64,000 bases of DNA, taken from DASVFB01 sp963766345. GTDB lineage: Bacteria > Actinomycetota > Thermoleophilia > Gaiellales > Gaiellaceae. Position numbers and translations under genes: made by a program. Location: positions 62,001 to 126,000 of the forward strand of contig CAVXZL010000011.1 of assembly GCA_963766345.1 (NCBI GenBank), read 5' to 3'. Within the stretch, counting starts at the first letter, position 1. Every line of letters begins with the position of its first letter. The notes beneath the pieces are model-generated. The model saw nothing but the letters and a program-made list of their open reading frames with translations, made no database searches and was not told where the DNA came from. Below are positions 41,737 to 49,438 of the stretch, piece by piece.

Positions 41737-42324
41737 CTACGCGAAGAAGGGCTTCGCGACCATGTCGATCGCGATCAGGAGCACGAAGACGACGTCGGCC
41801 CGCGCGACGTTCATGACCCTGTCGAGCCGTTCGGCCACCGCCGGGTCATCAGGTCCGTGCGTCTCCATCAGCTTCCCGAGCTTGCCGGCCTGCGGGCCGA
41901 GGAACGTCGCTCCGACGACGAACGAGACGCACCAGCCGATGAGGCCGAAGAGCGTCCAGAAGTGGTCATAGCCCCAATGCCCCTTGTGCATCAGCACGAA
42001 TCCCATGGCGAGGACGACGAGCGACGAGGGCACGAAGACGCGCGTGCTGAGCCACTCGGCCTGCTTGCCGATCTGCAGGAGCTGCCCGGTGTCTTTCGCC
42101 CGACTCGCCCGCAGCGCGAGCACCGTGATCGTCGAGCCCCCGCCGAGCCAGATGATCGCGAAGAAGACGTGGATCGTCTTGAACACGAGGTACCAGTCGG
42201 TGTTCGCAAGGAACGCGATGGCCAGGCCGAGCCCGAGGACCGGCCCGATGATGCCCAGCCACCAGAAGAAGGAATGGGACGTCGTTGCGGGCGCCTGGGC
42301 GCCCGTCGCAGTTGACTCGGTCAT
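41737..42324 (-). CDS. DUF2269-like integral membrane protein
   Basis: This 195-aa protein has four to five membrane segments (SFFWWLGIIGPVLGLGLAIAF; YLVFKTIHVFFAIIWLGGG; VFVPSSLVVLAMGFVLM; FWTLFGLIGWCVSFVVG; ADVVFVLLIAIDMVAKPF). The KTIHVFFAIIWLGGG motif is typical of DUF2269 proteins. Function is unknown; conserved His in helix 2 might bind a cofactor, but this is speculation. TTCACT lies 6 nt before ATG 42324, consistent with a leaderless start. Confidence 0.65.
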   Translation of the reverse strand: MTESTATGAQAPATTSHSFFWWLGIIGPVLGLGLAIAFLANTDWYLVFKTIHVFFAIIWLGGGSTITVLALRASRAKDTGQLLQIGKQAEWLSTRVFVPSSLVVLAMGFVLMHKGHWGYDHFWTLFGLIGWCVSFVVGATFLGPQAGKLGKLMETHGPDDPAVAERLDRVMNVARADVVFVLLIAIDMVAKPFFA

Positions 42325-42355
42325 GGCGACAGTGAACCTGATTCGAAAAGCGGGT

Positions 42356-43930
42356 TCAAGGGCGCGCCGAGAAGAGGACGAGGCCGCCGCCGGCCGTGAC
42401 GCGCCGGAAGCCGTGTGCCTGCAGCGTCGCCTCCGCCTTCGCGCGGCAGCGCGGCAGAAACTCTGCGTAGAGCGGACGATGCACGACGATGTGCCGCACG
42501 CCGAGGCGGGACACGTCCCCGGACCAGGCCCCGCAGTTCAACGCTCGGAGCCGGCGCGCAGTCCTGAAGGCCGGCCGGGGCACGAGCGTCGAGTAGCCGA
42601 GCGGCCGCTCGCGCTGCGCCGCGAGGTCGTAGTAGAGGTACGTGCTGTTCAGGTTCACGTCCGGGAGGAACACCGGGAGCTCGAGCAGGCGGCCGGGCCC
42701 GGCGATCGCCGCGTACGCCGCGTTCCCCTCGTCCGCGCGCGCCGCGTGGTAGAGGCGTACGTGGAGGTCGACGGCGACGAGGACGAGGACGAGCGCGATC
42801 AGCCAGGGCCGCGCACGCGCGAGCGCGAAGGCGACGAGCGCCGCGATCGAGAGGCAGGCGATCGGCAGGAGCCGCTCCGGGACGCGCGCGACGTTGAGGT
42901 GGGGGACGAGGCGGCGCGCGAGCCTGTACGTGGGCAGGTTCGTCCCGAGCGCGATCACGACCGGGACGACGACGCCCGCGACGAGCAGCACCGCGAGCCC
43001 GTAACGCCGCGAGCGCAGGAGCAGCACGAGCCCCACGAGCGCGACGAGCGGCGTGAGCCACCCGAGGAAGACGAAGGCCTCGCCTCGCCCGTGGCGGGAG
43101 ACGAAGCCGATCCAGTCGGCCGAGTAGTGGCCGACCTCCCTGAGCGTGCGGCCGTGCTCGTGCAGCGAGCCGCGGATCGCGTAGCGCTGGAAGAGCTCCG
43201 CCGCCGCAAGGGCCGTCACGGTCCCCGGGACCGCGTCGAGCAAACCGCGTCCGCGGACGAAGGCGTACGCGATGAAGAACGGCACCGCGCCGAGCGCGAG
43301 GCTCGCCTGTCCCGAGAGCGGGATCGCGGTGATCGCGGCTGCGGCCCAGAACGGCTTTCGCTTCTCGATCGCGAGGAGCGACAGGGGCAGGAAGAGCGAG
43401 ATCGGGCCGAGCAGGTGGCCGGTGCTCTGCGCGACGCGGTACGGCGCGAGCGCGAACGCGAGGCCGCCGACGAGCGACGCGCCGCGCGGCAGCCCGAGCG
43501 AGCGCAGCCACGCGCACGTCGCACCGCCCGCGGCCGTGTACGTCAACAGCGTGAAGACGTTCCACGCGAGCACGGCGCCGAGCACGGCGAACAGCGGCCA
43601 GTAGGGCAGGCCGAAGACGAGCCCCTGGAAGTTCGCGCGCGGCGAGAGCTCCGGACGGAAGCTGTACGGGTCGCGCCACGGCGCGTCGAGATGCTCGAGC
43701 TGATGCCCGAAGAGCCAGAGGTTCCATCCCGTCTGCAGGTGATCGCCCGGTGTCGCCCCGGCGAGCGTCGCCGGCGCAGCCGCGAGGAAGTGGGTCCGGA
43801 CGTGCTCGAGCGCCGGCCACGTCGCGAGGTAGCCGGCGAGCGTGTAGAGCCCGGCGGCTAGTGCCGCAAAGCCCGGGCGGCTTGCAAGAGCTCGTCGAAG
43901 TTGGGCACCTCGTCCGTCGCGTAGTGCCAT
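42356..43930 (-). CDS. Polytopic membrane glycosyltransferase-like protein (GT-C/YfhO-like)
   Basis: This 524-aa protein has about ten to twelve hydrophobic segments from residue 18 on. The first periplasmic loop carries PGDHLQTGWNLWLFGHQLEH, an acidic-His loop in the position where GT-C glycosyltransferases bind the lipid-linked donor. A soluble C-terminal part (LELPVFLPDVNLNSTYLYYD, HIVVHRPLYAEF) resembles hypothetical YfhO-like proteins. ATG 43930 is the only suitable start and lies inside the peroxiredoxin gene, giving a 73-bp same-strand overlap. The substrate is unknown. Confidence 0.65.
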   Translation of the reverse strand: MALRDGRGAQLRRALASRPGFAALAAGLYTLAGYLATWPALEHVRTHFLAAAPATLAGATPGDHLQTGWNLWLFGHQLEHLDAPWRDPYSFRPELSPRANFQGLVFGLPYWPLFAVLGAVLAWNVFTLLTYTAAGGATCAWLRSLGLPRGASLVGGLAFALAPYRVAQSTGHLLGPISLFLPLSLLAIEKRKPFWAAAAITAIPLSGQASLALGAVPFFIAYAFVRGRGLLDAVPGTVTALAAAELFQRYAIRGSLHEHGRTLREVGHYSADWIGFVSRHGRGEAFVFLGWLTPLVALVGLVLLLRSRRYGLAVLLVAGVVVPVVIALGTNLPTYRLARRLVPHLNVARVPERLLPIACLSIAALVAFALARARPWLIALVLVLVAVDLHVRLYHAARADEGNAAYAAIAGPGRLLELPVFLPDVNLNSTYLYYDLAAQRERPLGYSTLVPRPAFRTARRLRALNCGAWSGDVSRLGVRHIVVHRPLYAEFLPRCRAKAEATLQAHGFRRVTAGGGLVLFSARP

Positions 43931-44322
43931 GCACCGCTGACCGTACCGCCCTCGTCGATCAGGAACGCCGAGCGTCGTGCGACGTCGCGCAGTCCCCGGA
44001 ACTCGAACGCGACGTCGAACGCGCGCACCGCTTCCGCGTTCCAGTCGGACAGCAGCGGGAAGCTCAGGTCGAGCGTCTGCGCCCAAGCGATGTGCGTCCA
44101 CGGGGAGTCGCGAGAGATGCCGAAGACGCGAACCCCCGCCTCCTCGAACTCGCGGCTCCTGTCACGCAGGAGCTCGAGCTCGTCCGTTCAGGTCGACGAC
44201 CAGTCGAAGAGGTAGAAGACGAGCAGGATCGGGCCGTCGGCGAGCAGCTCGGTCAACGTCGTCGTGTCGCCGGGCGCACGCTGCACGCGCGCGTCTGGCG
44301 CGCTCTGTCCGACATCGGTCAC
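43858..44322 (-). CDS. Selenocysteine-type peroxiredoxin with in-frame TGA at the peroxidatic position
   Basis: Read from GTG 44322 with TGA (44188-44190) decoded as residue 45, the frame gives one 154-aa peroxiredoxin. Segments before (ILLVFYLFDWSST) and after (TDELELLRDRSREFEEAGV, FGISRDSPWTHIAWAQTLDL, FPLLSDWN, ARRSAFLIDEGG with the conserved Arg) are continuous in one frame. The TGA falls at the Cys of the P-x-x-x-T/S-x-x-C peroxidatic motif; residue 45 is also the peroxidatic position in Bcp and AhpE. There is no cysteine in the product. A SECIS-like hairpin starts 14 nt after the TGA. A TAGCAT box is 6 nt upstream of the start. It would reduce hydroperoxides in the cytoplasm. A TGC-to-TGA error or mutation is the alternative. 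Confidence 0.8.
44155..44173 (-). promoter_or_regulatory. Bacterial SECIS-like hairpin after the TGA codon
   Basis: On the coding strand GCTCCTG-CGTGA-CAGGAGC forms a perfect 7-bp stem with a 5-nt loop. It begins 14 nt after the TGA (loop 21 nt after it) and has G in the first two loop positions, which fits the general description of bacterial SECIS elements. The stem is within the coding sequence. Confidence 0.65.
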
Positions 44323-44328
44323 CGCGCG

Positions 44329-44334
44329 ATGCTA
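44329..44334 (-). promoter_or_regulatory. -10 box of the peroxiredoxin gene
   Basis: TAGCAT on the minus strand lies 6 nt before GTG 44322. It overlaps the last codons of the upstream beta-propeller gene, so the peroxiredoxin may have its own promoter. Confidence 0.45.
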
Positions 44335-45504
44335 ACCGACCCACCCGGCGATCTCGGGGAACGAGTCGGAGTGGAACTGACGCGAGACGTCGGAGACGGC
44401 GGTGAGTTTCGGGGCAGTTCCGACGCGAACGAACACGTACTGGTCGGCGGCGGGCCACGCGACCAGCAACCACTTGCCGTTCGGCGACCAGGTGAGGCTC
44501 GGGAACGAGGCCGCACCCTCGAAGACGTGGACGCAACCTCCTCCGTGTACGTGGCGAACTCCGCCCCTGACCACGACGCGGCTGCGACGCTCGAGACAAA
44601 CGAGGCTTCGGTCCGGGTGAGTCGGATCGCGGTACGCGAGCGCGAACTCGTGAGTCCCCGGACGGAACGCAGTCGAGCTGACGGTGCCCGGCTTGCTTAC
44701 CCGGAGACTCGCCGCAGTGCGGCCGGAGGCGAAGTACGCGTCGACGGACCGTGCTCGTGTGACGAGCAGTTCGCGTCCGTCCGTCGACCAATGAAGCGCG
44801 CGCACCGCCCCGCGCCTGTCGAGGCGACGGCTTACGACGCGCGTGTCCGTGTTCTCGATGAGCACGACTCCCTTTCGCGTGACGTAGGCGACCTCGTGCG
44901 TCCCCGGCCGCCACGCGGGCGCAACGGTCGGATCCGCGGAGCCGATGACCACATCGCCCGTGCTGTCGCCGTTGACGACGCGAACCGTCCGGCCGGCGAA
45001 GTACGCGATGCGGTAGCCCTCGAAGGACCAGCGCGGCGACGTGAGCCGTCGCCGCTCCGGCTTCTCCCAGTGGACGGCGCCGTCCGGTTCGAGCGCGACG
45101 AGGGTGTGGCCGTTGAGGATCCCGGCGACGAACCGGCCGCGCGGCGACCACGATGCGTCGCGGTAGCCGCCGAGCAGCCTCCGCGAGCCGTCACGCTGAA
45201 CGACCCACGCTCCGCGGTTGGACTGCACGAGCAGCCTCCCCGGAGCGGGAAGCGTGAAGAGCTGGCGCTCGGCGTGCTCGACGCCGATCGTACGCCGCAC
45301 CGAGTCGACCACAGACCGTCCCGGCGGCGACAGCACTGCCGCAGTCAACGCGACCGCCGCTGCCGCGAGCGCGAGCGTCCGGACGTGGCGGCGCGGCCAC
45401 GCGACCGGCTCACGCTCCGCGAACGCCGCGCGCACGGTCTCCCACGAGCGGCGCCGCGCGTCGTGCTCGCCGGGAATCTCCATGCGCTCGAGCTCACGCT
45501 TCAC
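44332..45504 (-). CDS. Membrane-anchored TolB/WD40-like propeller protein, putative anti-sigma partner
   Basis: This 390-aa protein has a 43-residue charged N-terminus (cytoplasmic), one membrane helix (VRTLALAAAAVALTAAVLS) and a large outside beta-propeller with repeats such as DASWSPRGRFVAG, SPRWSFEGYRIAYF, ALHWSTDGRELLV and SLTWSPNGKWLLVAW. Its GTG overlaps the ECF sigma factor stop (GTGA), so they are strictly coupled. By position and topology it could hold or sense for the sigma factor, but no zinc-binding anti-sigma motif (HxxxCxxC) is present. It is therefore a non-standard candidate. Confidence 0.7.
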   Translation of the reverse strand: MKRELERMEIPGEHDARRRSWETVRAAFAEREPVAWPRRHVRTLALAAAAVALTAAVLSPPGRSVVDSVRRTIGVEHAERQLFTLPAPGRLLVQSNRGAWVVQRDGSRRLLGGYRDASWSPRGRFVAGILNGHTLVALEPDGAVHWEKPERRRLTSPRWSFEGYRIAYFAGRTVRVVNGDSTGDVVIGSADPTVAPAWRPGTHEVAYVTRKGVVLIENTDTRVVSRRLDRRGAVRALHWSTDGRELLVTRARSVDAYFASGRTAASLRVSKPGTVSSTAFRPGTHEFALAYRDPTHPDRSLVCLERRSRVVVRGGVRHVHGGGCVHVFEGAASFPSLTWSPNGKWLLVAWPAADQYVFVRVGTAPKLTAVSDVSRQFHSDSFPEIAGWVG

Positions 45505-45995
45505 TCCAGCCGCTCCTTCAGCTTGTCGAGGCCGCGGCGCAGCCGCGAGTTGACGGTCCCGCGCGGCAGGTCGAGAAGCTCCGCGATCTCGCCGGGCGTG
45601 TACTCGAGCAGGTAGCGCAGGACGATCACCGCGCGGTGGTCGGGATCGAGCGACGCGAGCGCGGGCAGCAAGCGGTCGTCCGGATCCGCCGGCTCGGGCG
45701 CGGGGACGTCGCGCTGCTCCTGCTCTGCCCGCAGCCGCGACGCGCGCGCCCAGTCGATGGCGCGGTTGACGGCGATCCGGTGCAGCCACGGGCCGAACGG
45801 GCGCCGCCGGTCGAAGCGGTCGAGCGCGCGGACGGCGGCGAGGAACGCCTCCTGCGCGATGTCCTCGGCGGCCGCCGCGTCGTGCACGACGAGGAACGCC
45901 GCGCGGTAGGCGCGCGGCCAGTGCTCGCGGAAGAGGGCCTCGAGGTCCGAGGCCGACCCGCGTTGCGCCCCGCGGATCCACGCACGCTCGCCCAC
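45501..45995 (-). CDS. ECF-family RNA polymerase sigma factor
   Basis: This 164-aa sigma-70-family protein has region 2 (LFREHWPRAYRAAFLVVHD, EDIAQEAFLAAVRALDRFD, RPFGPWLHRIAVNRAIDWAR) and region 4 (LDPDHRAVIVLRYLLEYTPG, EIAELLDLPRGTVNSRLRRG). ECF factors direct RNA polymerase to stress promoters and are normally held by a cotranscribed membrane anti-sigma. The next gene, coupled by 4 bp, is a membrane beta-propeller. The start GTG 45995 is 6 nt after TAGAGT. Confidence 0.93.
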   Translation of the reverse strand: MGERAWIRGAQRGSASDLEALFREHWPRAYRAAFLVVHDAAAAEDIAQEAFLAAVRALDRFDRRRPFGPWLHRIAVNRAIDWARASRLRAEQEQRDVPAPEPADPDDRLLPALASLDPDHRAVIVLRYLLEYTPGEIAELLDLPRGTVNSRLRRGLDKLKERLE

Positions 45996-46001
45996 CCGCC
46001 G

Positions 46002-46007
46002 ACTCTA
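46002..46007 (-). promoter_or_regulatory. -10 box of the ECF sigma gene
   Basis: TAGAGT (minus strand) followed by 6 nt and GTG 45995. No GGAAC-type ECF autoregulatory -35 is seen at the right distance. Confidence 0.45.
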
Positions 46008-46058
46008 CGGCTGGCGATTCCCATCAGGTCCATACGGCCGGGACGGCCGCCGAGGTCC

Positions 46059-47255
46059 CTACGCGGCGACCGGCGCGATCTCGGTCGCGTTCGCGATCTC
46101 CTGCACGACCTCGACGATGTCGCGGTTCGCGTTGAAGACGCGCAGCTGGCGGTCGGAGCCGTTGCCCTTCGCGAGGATCGCGCGGATGCCTTCGAGCTCG
46201 CGCTCGGCGCCGAGCTCGCGCGCGTGCGGCTCGATCTCCTTCAGCGTCCGCCGCACGAGCTGCGCCACCGGGATGCGGTTCCGCTTGCCGGTCACGAGGT
46301 CCATCATCGGCGCCTCGAGCCCGTAGCGTCCGGCGAGCCACTTGTTCTCGGTCGTGAGGATGCGGTGGTAGGTCGGGATCTCCTCGCCGCGCTGGGCCCG
46401 TTCGGAGAACATCTTCACGAGCGCCTGCACGTACGCCGTAATCGCGATCGCGTCCTCGAGTCGCGTGACCGCGTCGCAGATGCGCACCTCGACCGTGCCG
46501 AGCCGCGGGTGTGGGCGGATGTCCCACCAGATGTGCGTGTAGTCCGCGATGCAGCCCGTCTTCTCGAGCTGGCCGACGACCTCGGCGTACTCGGCGTAGT
46601 TGCTGAACCGGGGCGGCGGGCCCGAGCGGGGGAACGCCGCGAAGATCATCTGCCGCGACGAGGCGAGCCCGGTCGGCTCGCCGCGCCAGAACGGCGAGCT
46701 GGCGGAGAGGGCGAGCAATGGCGCAAGCTGCGTGAGCAGGCCGTTCACGACCTGGATCGCCGTGTCCGGATCCGCGACCGCGACGTGCACGTGGAGCCCG
46801 AAGATCAGCTCGCGCCGCGCGACGTACTGCATCTGGTCGACGAGGTTCCGGTAGCGGTCCCGCGCGGTGATGCGCTGGCGCTCGAAGAGGCTGAACGGAT
46901 GCGTGCCGGCCGAGCCGACGCGCAGTCCCTTCTCCTGCGCGATCGAGGTGACGTACTGGCGCAGCTGCCTCAACGCGCGCTCGACGTCGGCGGGTGTGCG
47001 GCACACCGGCGTCGCTACCTCGAGCACGGACTGCATGAGCTCCGGGTTGACGTGCGCCTCGAACTCGTGGCCGGCCATCGCCTCGAGCACCGTGTCGATG
47101 TGCTGCACGAGGTCGAACGTCTCGGGGTCGAGCAGCATGTACTCCTCCTCGACGCCGAGCGTGTATGCCTCGCTCTGGCCGAACTTGTGGTCGAGGACGC
47201 TGCCGCCGGCGGCGAAGCTCTTGCTCGTGATCGAGGCGGGAAAGATCTGCTTCAC
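46059..47255 (-). CDS. YbdK-type carboxylate-amine ligase (glutamate-cysteine ligase 2 family)
   Basis: This 398-aa protein shows the GCS2/YbdK family blocks YTLGVEEEYMLLDPET, FEAHVNPELMQSVLEVATPV, GLHVHVAVADPDTAIQVVNG, GTVEVRICDAVTRLEDA and TENKWLAGRYGL. Members form gamma-glutamyl-type amide bonds with ATP. Actinobacteria use related enzymes outside mycothiol synthesis, so the physiological product is uncertain. It starts at GTG 47255, overlapping ridA by 4 bp (GTGA). Confidence 0.88.
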   Translation of the reverse strand: MKQIFPASITSKSFAAGGSVLDHKFGQSEAYTLGVEEEYMLLDPETFDLVQHIDTVLEAMAGHEFEAHVNPELMQSVLEVATPVCRTPADVERALRQLRQYVTSIAQEKGLRVGSAGTHPFSLFERQRITARDRYRNLVDQMQYVARRELIFGLHVHVAVADPDTAIQVVNGLLTQLAPLLALSASSPFWRGEPTGLASSRQMIFAAFPRSGPPPRFSNYAEYAEVVGQLEKTGCIADYTHIWWDIRPHPRLGTVEVRICDAVTRLEDAIAITAYVQALVKMFSERAQRGEEIPTYHRILTTENKWLAGRYGLEAPMMDLVTGKRNRIPVAQLVRRTLKEIEPHARELGAERELEGIRAILAKGNGSDRQLRVFNANRDIVEVVQEIANATEIAPVAA

Positions 47256-47635
47256 GACGCGAGTATTGCCTCGGCCTCGATTTCTACGTACCAGCGCGGG
47301 TCGAGCAGGCCGGTGACGACGCAGGTCGCGGCCGGGCGGATCTCGCCGAAGATCTCGCCGTGCGCGCGTGCTACGTCGTCCCAGTGCTCGGCCGCCGTGA
47401 CGTACATGCGCGTGCGCACGACGTCCTCGGGCCGGGCGCCCGCCTCGCCGAGCGCCGAGAGGACGATCTCGAGGCAGCGCTGCGCCTGCTCGTAGGCGCT
47501 GTCGGGCGGCGGTGCGCCGTCCGGCATCACCGGCGCGGTTCCCGCAACGTGCACGTGCGGGCCGACGACGACGGCGCGGGAGAAGCCTGCGACGGCCTCG
47601 TAGGGAGAGCCCGAGGTGATTAGGCGCCGGTCGAT
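47252..47635 (-). CDS. ridA: RidA/YjgF-family reactive-intermediate deaminase, probable ATC start
   Basis: RidA hydrolyses reactive enamine/imine intermediates from PLP enzymes. The frame has RRLITSGSPYEAVAGFSRAV, HVHVAGTAPVMPDG, RCLEIVLSALGEAGARPEDVVRTRMYV and a C-terminal TCVVTGLLDPRWYVEIEAEA with the conserved Arg and Glu. No ATG/GTG/TTG start exists before the conserved N-terminus; the next, GTG inside GPHVHVAG, would delete the first strands. ATC 47635 gives 127 aa, the normal family length, and lies 6 nt after GATACT. It is the second ATC-start candidate here. An ATG-to-ATC consensus error is the alternative. Confidence 0.82.
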   Translation of the reverse strand: MDRRLITSGSPYEAVAGFSRAVVVGPHVHVAGTAPVMPDGAPPPDSAYEQAQRCLEIVLSALGEAGARPEDVVRTRMYVTAAEHWDDVARAHGEIFGEIRPAATCVVTGLLDPRWYVEIEAEAILAS

Positions 47636-47640
47636 GGGGC

Positions 47641-47647
47641 TAGTATC
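47641..47647. promoter_or_regulatory. Overlapping divergent -10 boxes (ridA and serine hydrolase)
   Basis: On plus, TAGTAT (47641-47646) lies 8 nt before GTG 47655; on minus, GATACT (47642-47647) lies 6 nt before ATC 47635. The two hexamers overlap by five bases, and only 19 bp separate the start codons. Confidence 0.5.
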
Positions 47648-47654
47648 GCGGCGC

Positions 47655-48458
47655 GTGGAGGCGCTGGCGCAGGTCGAGGGCTGGGGCGCAGGCGTCGTCG
47701 CTGTCGCGGTGCTGCGCGGCAGCGACGTCATCGCCGAGCGCGGGCCGCGTGAGCAGGAGCTCCGCTGGGCGTCGATCACGAAGCCGGCGGTCGCTCTCGC
47801 GACTCTCGTCGCCGCCGAGGAGGGCATCGTCGATCTCGACGAGCCGGCCGGGCCGGAAGGCTCGACGGTCAGGCACCTGCTCGCGCATGCGTCCGGGCTC
47901 CCGTTCCACGGCGACAAGCCGATCGCGCGGCCGGGCACGAGGCGCATCTACTCGAACACCGGGTTCGAGCAGCTCGCTGCGCACGTGGAGCGCGCCGCTG
48001 AGATGCCCTTCGCCGAGTACCTGCGTCAGGCCGTCTTCGCGCCGCTCGGCATGGGCGCCGAGCTCCGCGGCTCCGCCGGCGCGGACGTGTACGGCACGCT
48101 CGACGACCTCGTCGCGCTCGCACGCGAGCTCGAGTCGCCGACGCTCGTCGCGCCGGAGACGCTCGACGAGATGACGTCGGTGCAGTTCGCCGGGCTCAAC
48201 GGCGTGCTGCCGGACGTCGGCCGCTTCGATCCGAACGACTGGGGCCTCGGCGTCGAGCTACGGGACGCGAAGCAGCCGCACTGGACCGGCACGCGCAACT
48301 CGGAGCGGACGTTCGGCCACTTCGGCGGCAGCGGCACGTTCCTCTGGGTCGATCCTGCGGCCGGCCTGGCGCTTGCGTGCCTCACCGACCGCCAGTTCGA
48401 CAGCTGGGCGCTCGAGGCGTGGCCCAGGCTGTCCGACGCGGTGCTGGCGGAAGCATGA
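47655..48458 (+). CDS. Serine hydrolase, beta-lactamase class C/S12 family
   Basis: This 267-aa protein keeps the S12 catalytic elements: SITK (Ser-x-x-Lys, in RWASITKPAVALATLV), YSN (RRIYSNTGFEQL) and HFGGSGTF as the KTG-like box. HLLAHASGLPFHG is also family typical. There is no signal peptide, so it is probably cytoplasmic: an esterase or peptidase-like hydrolase rather than a resistance enzyme. It is about 100 residues shorter than full class C enzymes. It overlaps the sarcosine-oxidase-like gene by 4 bp. Confidence 0.85.
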   Translation: MEALAQVEGWGAGVVAVAVLRGSDVIAERGPREQELRWASITKPAVALATLVAAEEGIVDLDEPAGPEGSTVRHLLAHASGLPFHGDKPIARPGTRRIYSNTGFEQLAAHVERAAEMPFAEYLRQAVFAPLGMGAELRGSAGADVYGTLDDLVALARELESPTLVAPETLDEMTSVQFAGLNGVLPDVGRFDPNDWGLGVELRDAKQPHWTGTRNSERTFGHFGGSGTFLWVDPAAGLALACLTDRQFDSWALEAWPRLSDAVLAEA

Positions 48459-49438
48459 GGGTCGCCGTCGTCGGCGCAGGGGTCATGGGGCTCGCGACCG
48501 CGCGTGTGCTCGTGCAGCGCGGCCACGACGTGACGGTGTACGAGCAGTTCGAGCTGAAGCACGCGCGCGGCTCGAGCCACGGGACGTCGCGCATCTTCCG
48601 GCTGTCGTACGACGACGAGCACTGGATCCGCCTCGCGCAACGCGCCTACGAGCTGTGGCGCGAGCTCGAGCACGAGTCGGGCCGAACGCTGCTCGAGCTC
48701 GACGGACTCGTCGACGTGCAGCGGGTGCCTAGGCGACGAGTCCGGGCGCTGAGCGGAGCAGGCGTCCCCGTCGAGGAGCTCACGCCCGCCGAGGCGCTCG
48801 AGCGCTTCGGCTTCGCGTACGACGACGTGGACTCGCTCGTCTTCACACGCGACGCGGGCATCGCGCTCGCGGACGCGACGATCGACGCCCTCGCCGACGG
48901 AGCGCGCGCGGCCGGGGCCGAGATCCTCGAGCACACGCGTGTCGAGTCGCTCGAGGACGTGCCGGGCGACCGCGTGGTCGTGACGGCCGGCGGCTGGGCG
49001 CCGAAACTCCTCGGCCCCGAGCGGCTCGACGCCACGCCGACGCGCGAGACGACCGTCTACTTCCGCGGCGAGCGCATCCCGTCGCTGATCGACGAGCTCG
49101 GGGAGCAGTTCTACGCGCTGACCGCGCCCGGCGTGGGGGTGAAAGCCGGCTGGCACAAGGGAGGGAGGCCCACCGATCCCGACGAGGACGACCTCGCCCC
49201 GGACGAGCGCATCGTCCAAGCGGTGTCCGAGTGGGTGGCCCGCCGCCTGCCCCGCGTCGACCCGGAGCCGATCCGCGCCGAGACGTGCGTCTACACGAAC
49301 GTCGAGGGCGAGAGGTTCGTGTGCGAGCTCCGCGGCCGCTACGTCGTCGGCTCCGCCTGCAGCGGCCACGGCTTCAAGTTCGCGCCCGCCGTCGGCGAGC
49401 TGCTCGCCGGCATCGCCGAGCGTCCGAACAGGACCTGA
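48455..49438 (+). CDS. FAD-dependent oxidoreductase, sarcosine oxidase-like
   Basis: This 327-aa protein begins MRVAVVGAGVMGLATARVL (Rossmann GxGxxG), then VTVYEQFELKHARGSSHG and SRIFRLSYDD, as in monomeric sarcosine oxidase and N-methyl amino-acid oxidases. GWAPKLLG and CVYTNVEGERFV follow, and the C-terminal CSGHGFKFAPAVGELLA matches the covalent-flavin region of MSOX; the Cys of CVYTN is at the place where MSOX attaches FAD. It uses ATG 48455, coupled to the preceding gene. Hairpins follow the stop. Confidence 0.87.
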   Translation: MRVAVVGAGVMGLATARVLVQRGHDVTVYEQFELKHARGSSHGTSRIFRLSYDDEHWIRLAQRAYELWRELEHESGRTLLELDGLVDVQRVPRRRVRALSGAGVPVEELTPAEALERFGFAYDDVDSLVFTRDAGIALADATIDALADGARAAGAEILEHTRVESLEDVPGDRVVVTAGGWAPKLLGPERLDATPTRETTVYFRGERIPSLIDELGEQFYALTAPGVGVKAGWHKGGRPTDPDEDDLAPDERIVQAVSEWVARRLPRVDPEPIRAETCVYTNVEGERFVCELRGRYVVGSACSGHGFKFAPAVGELLAGIAERPNRT

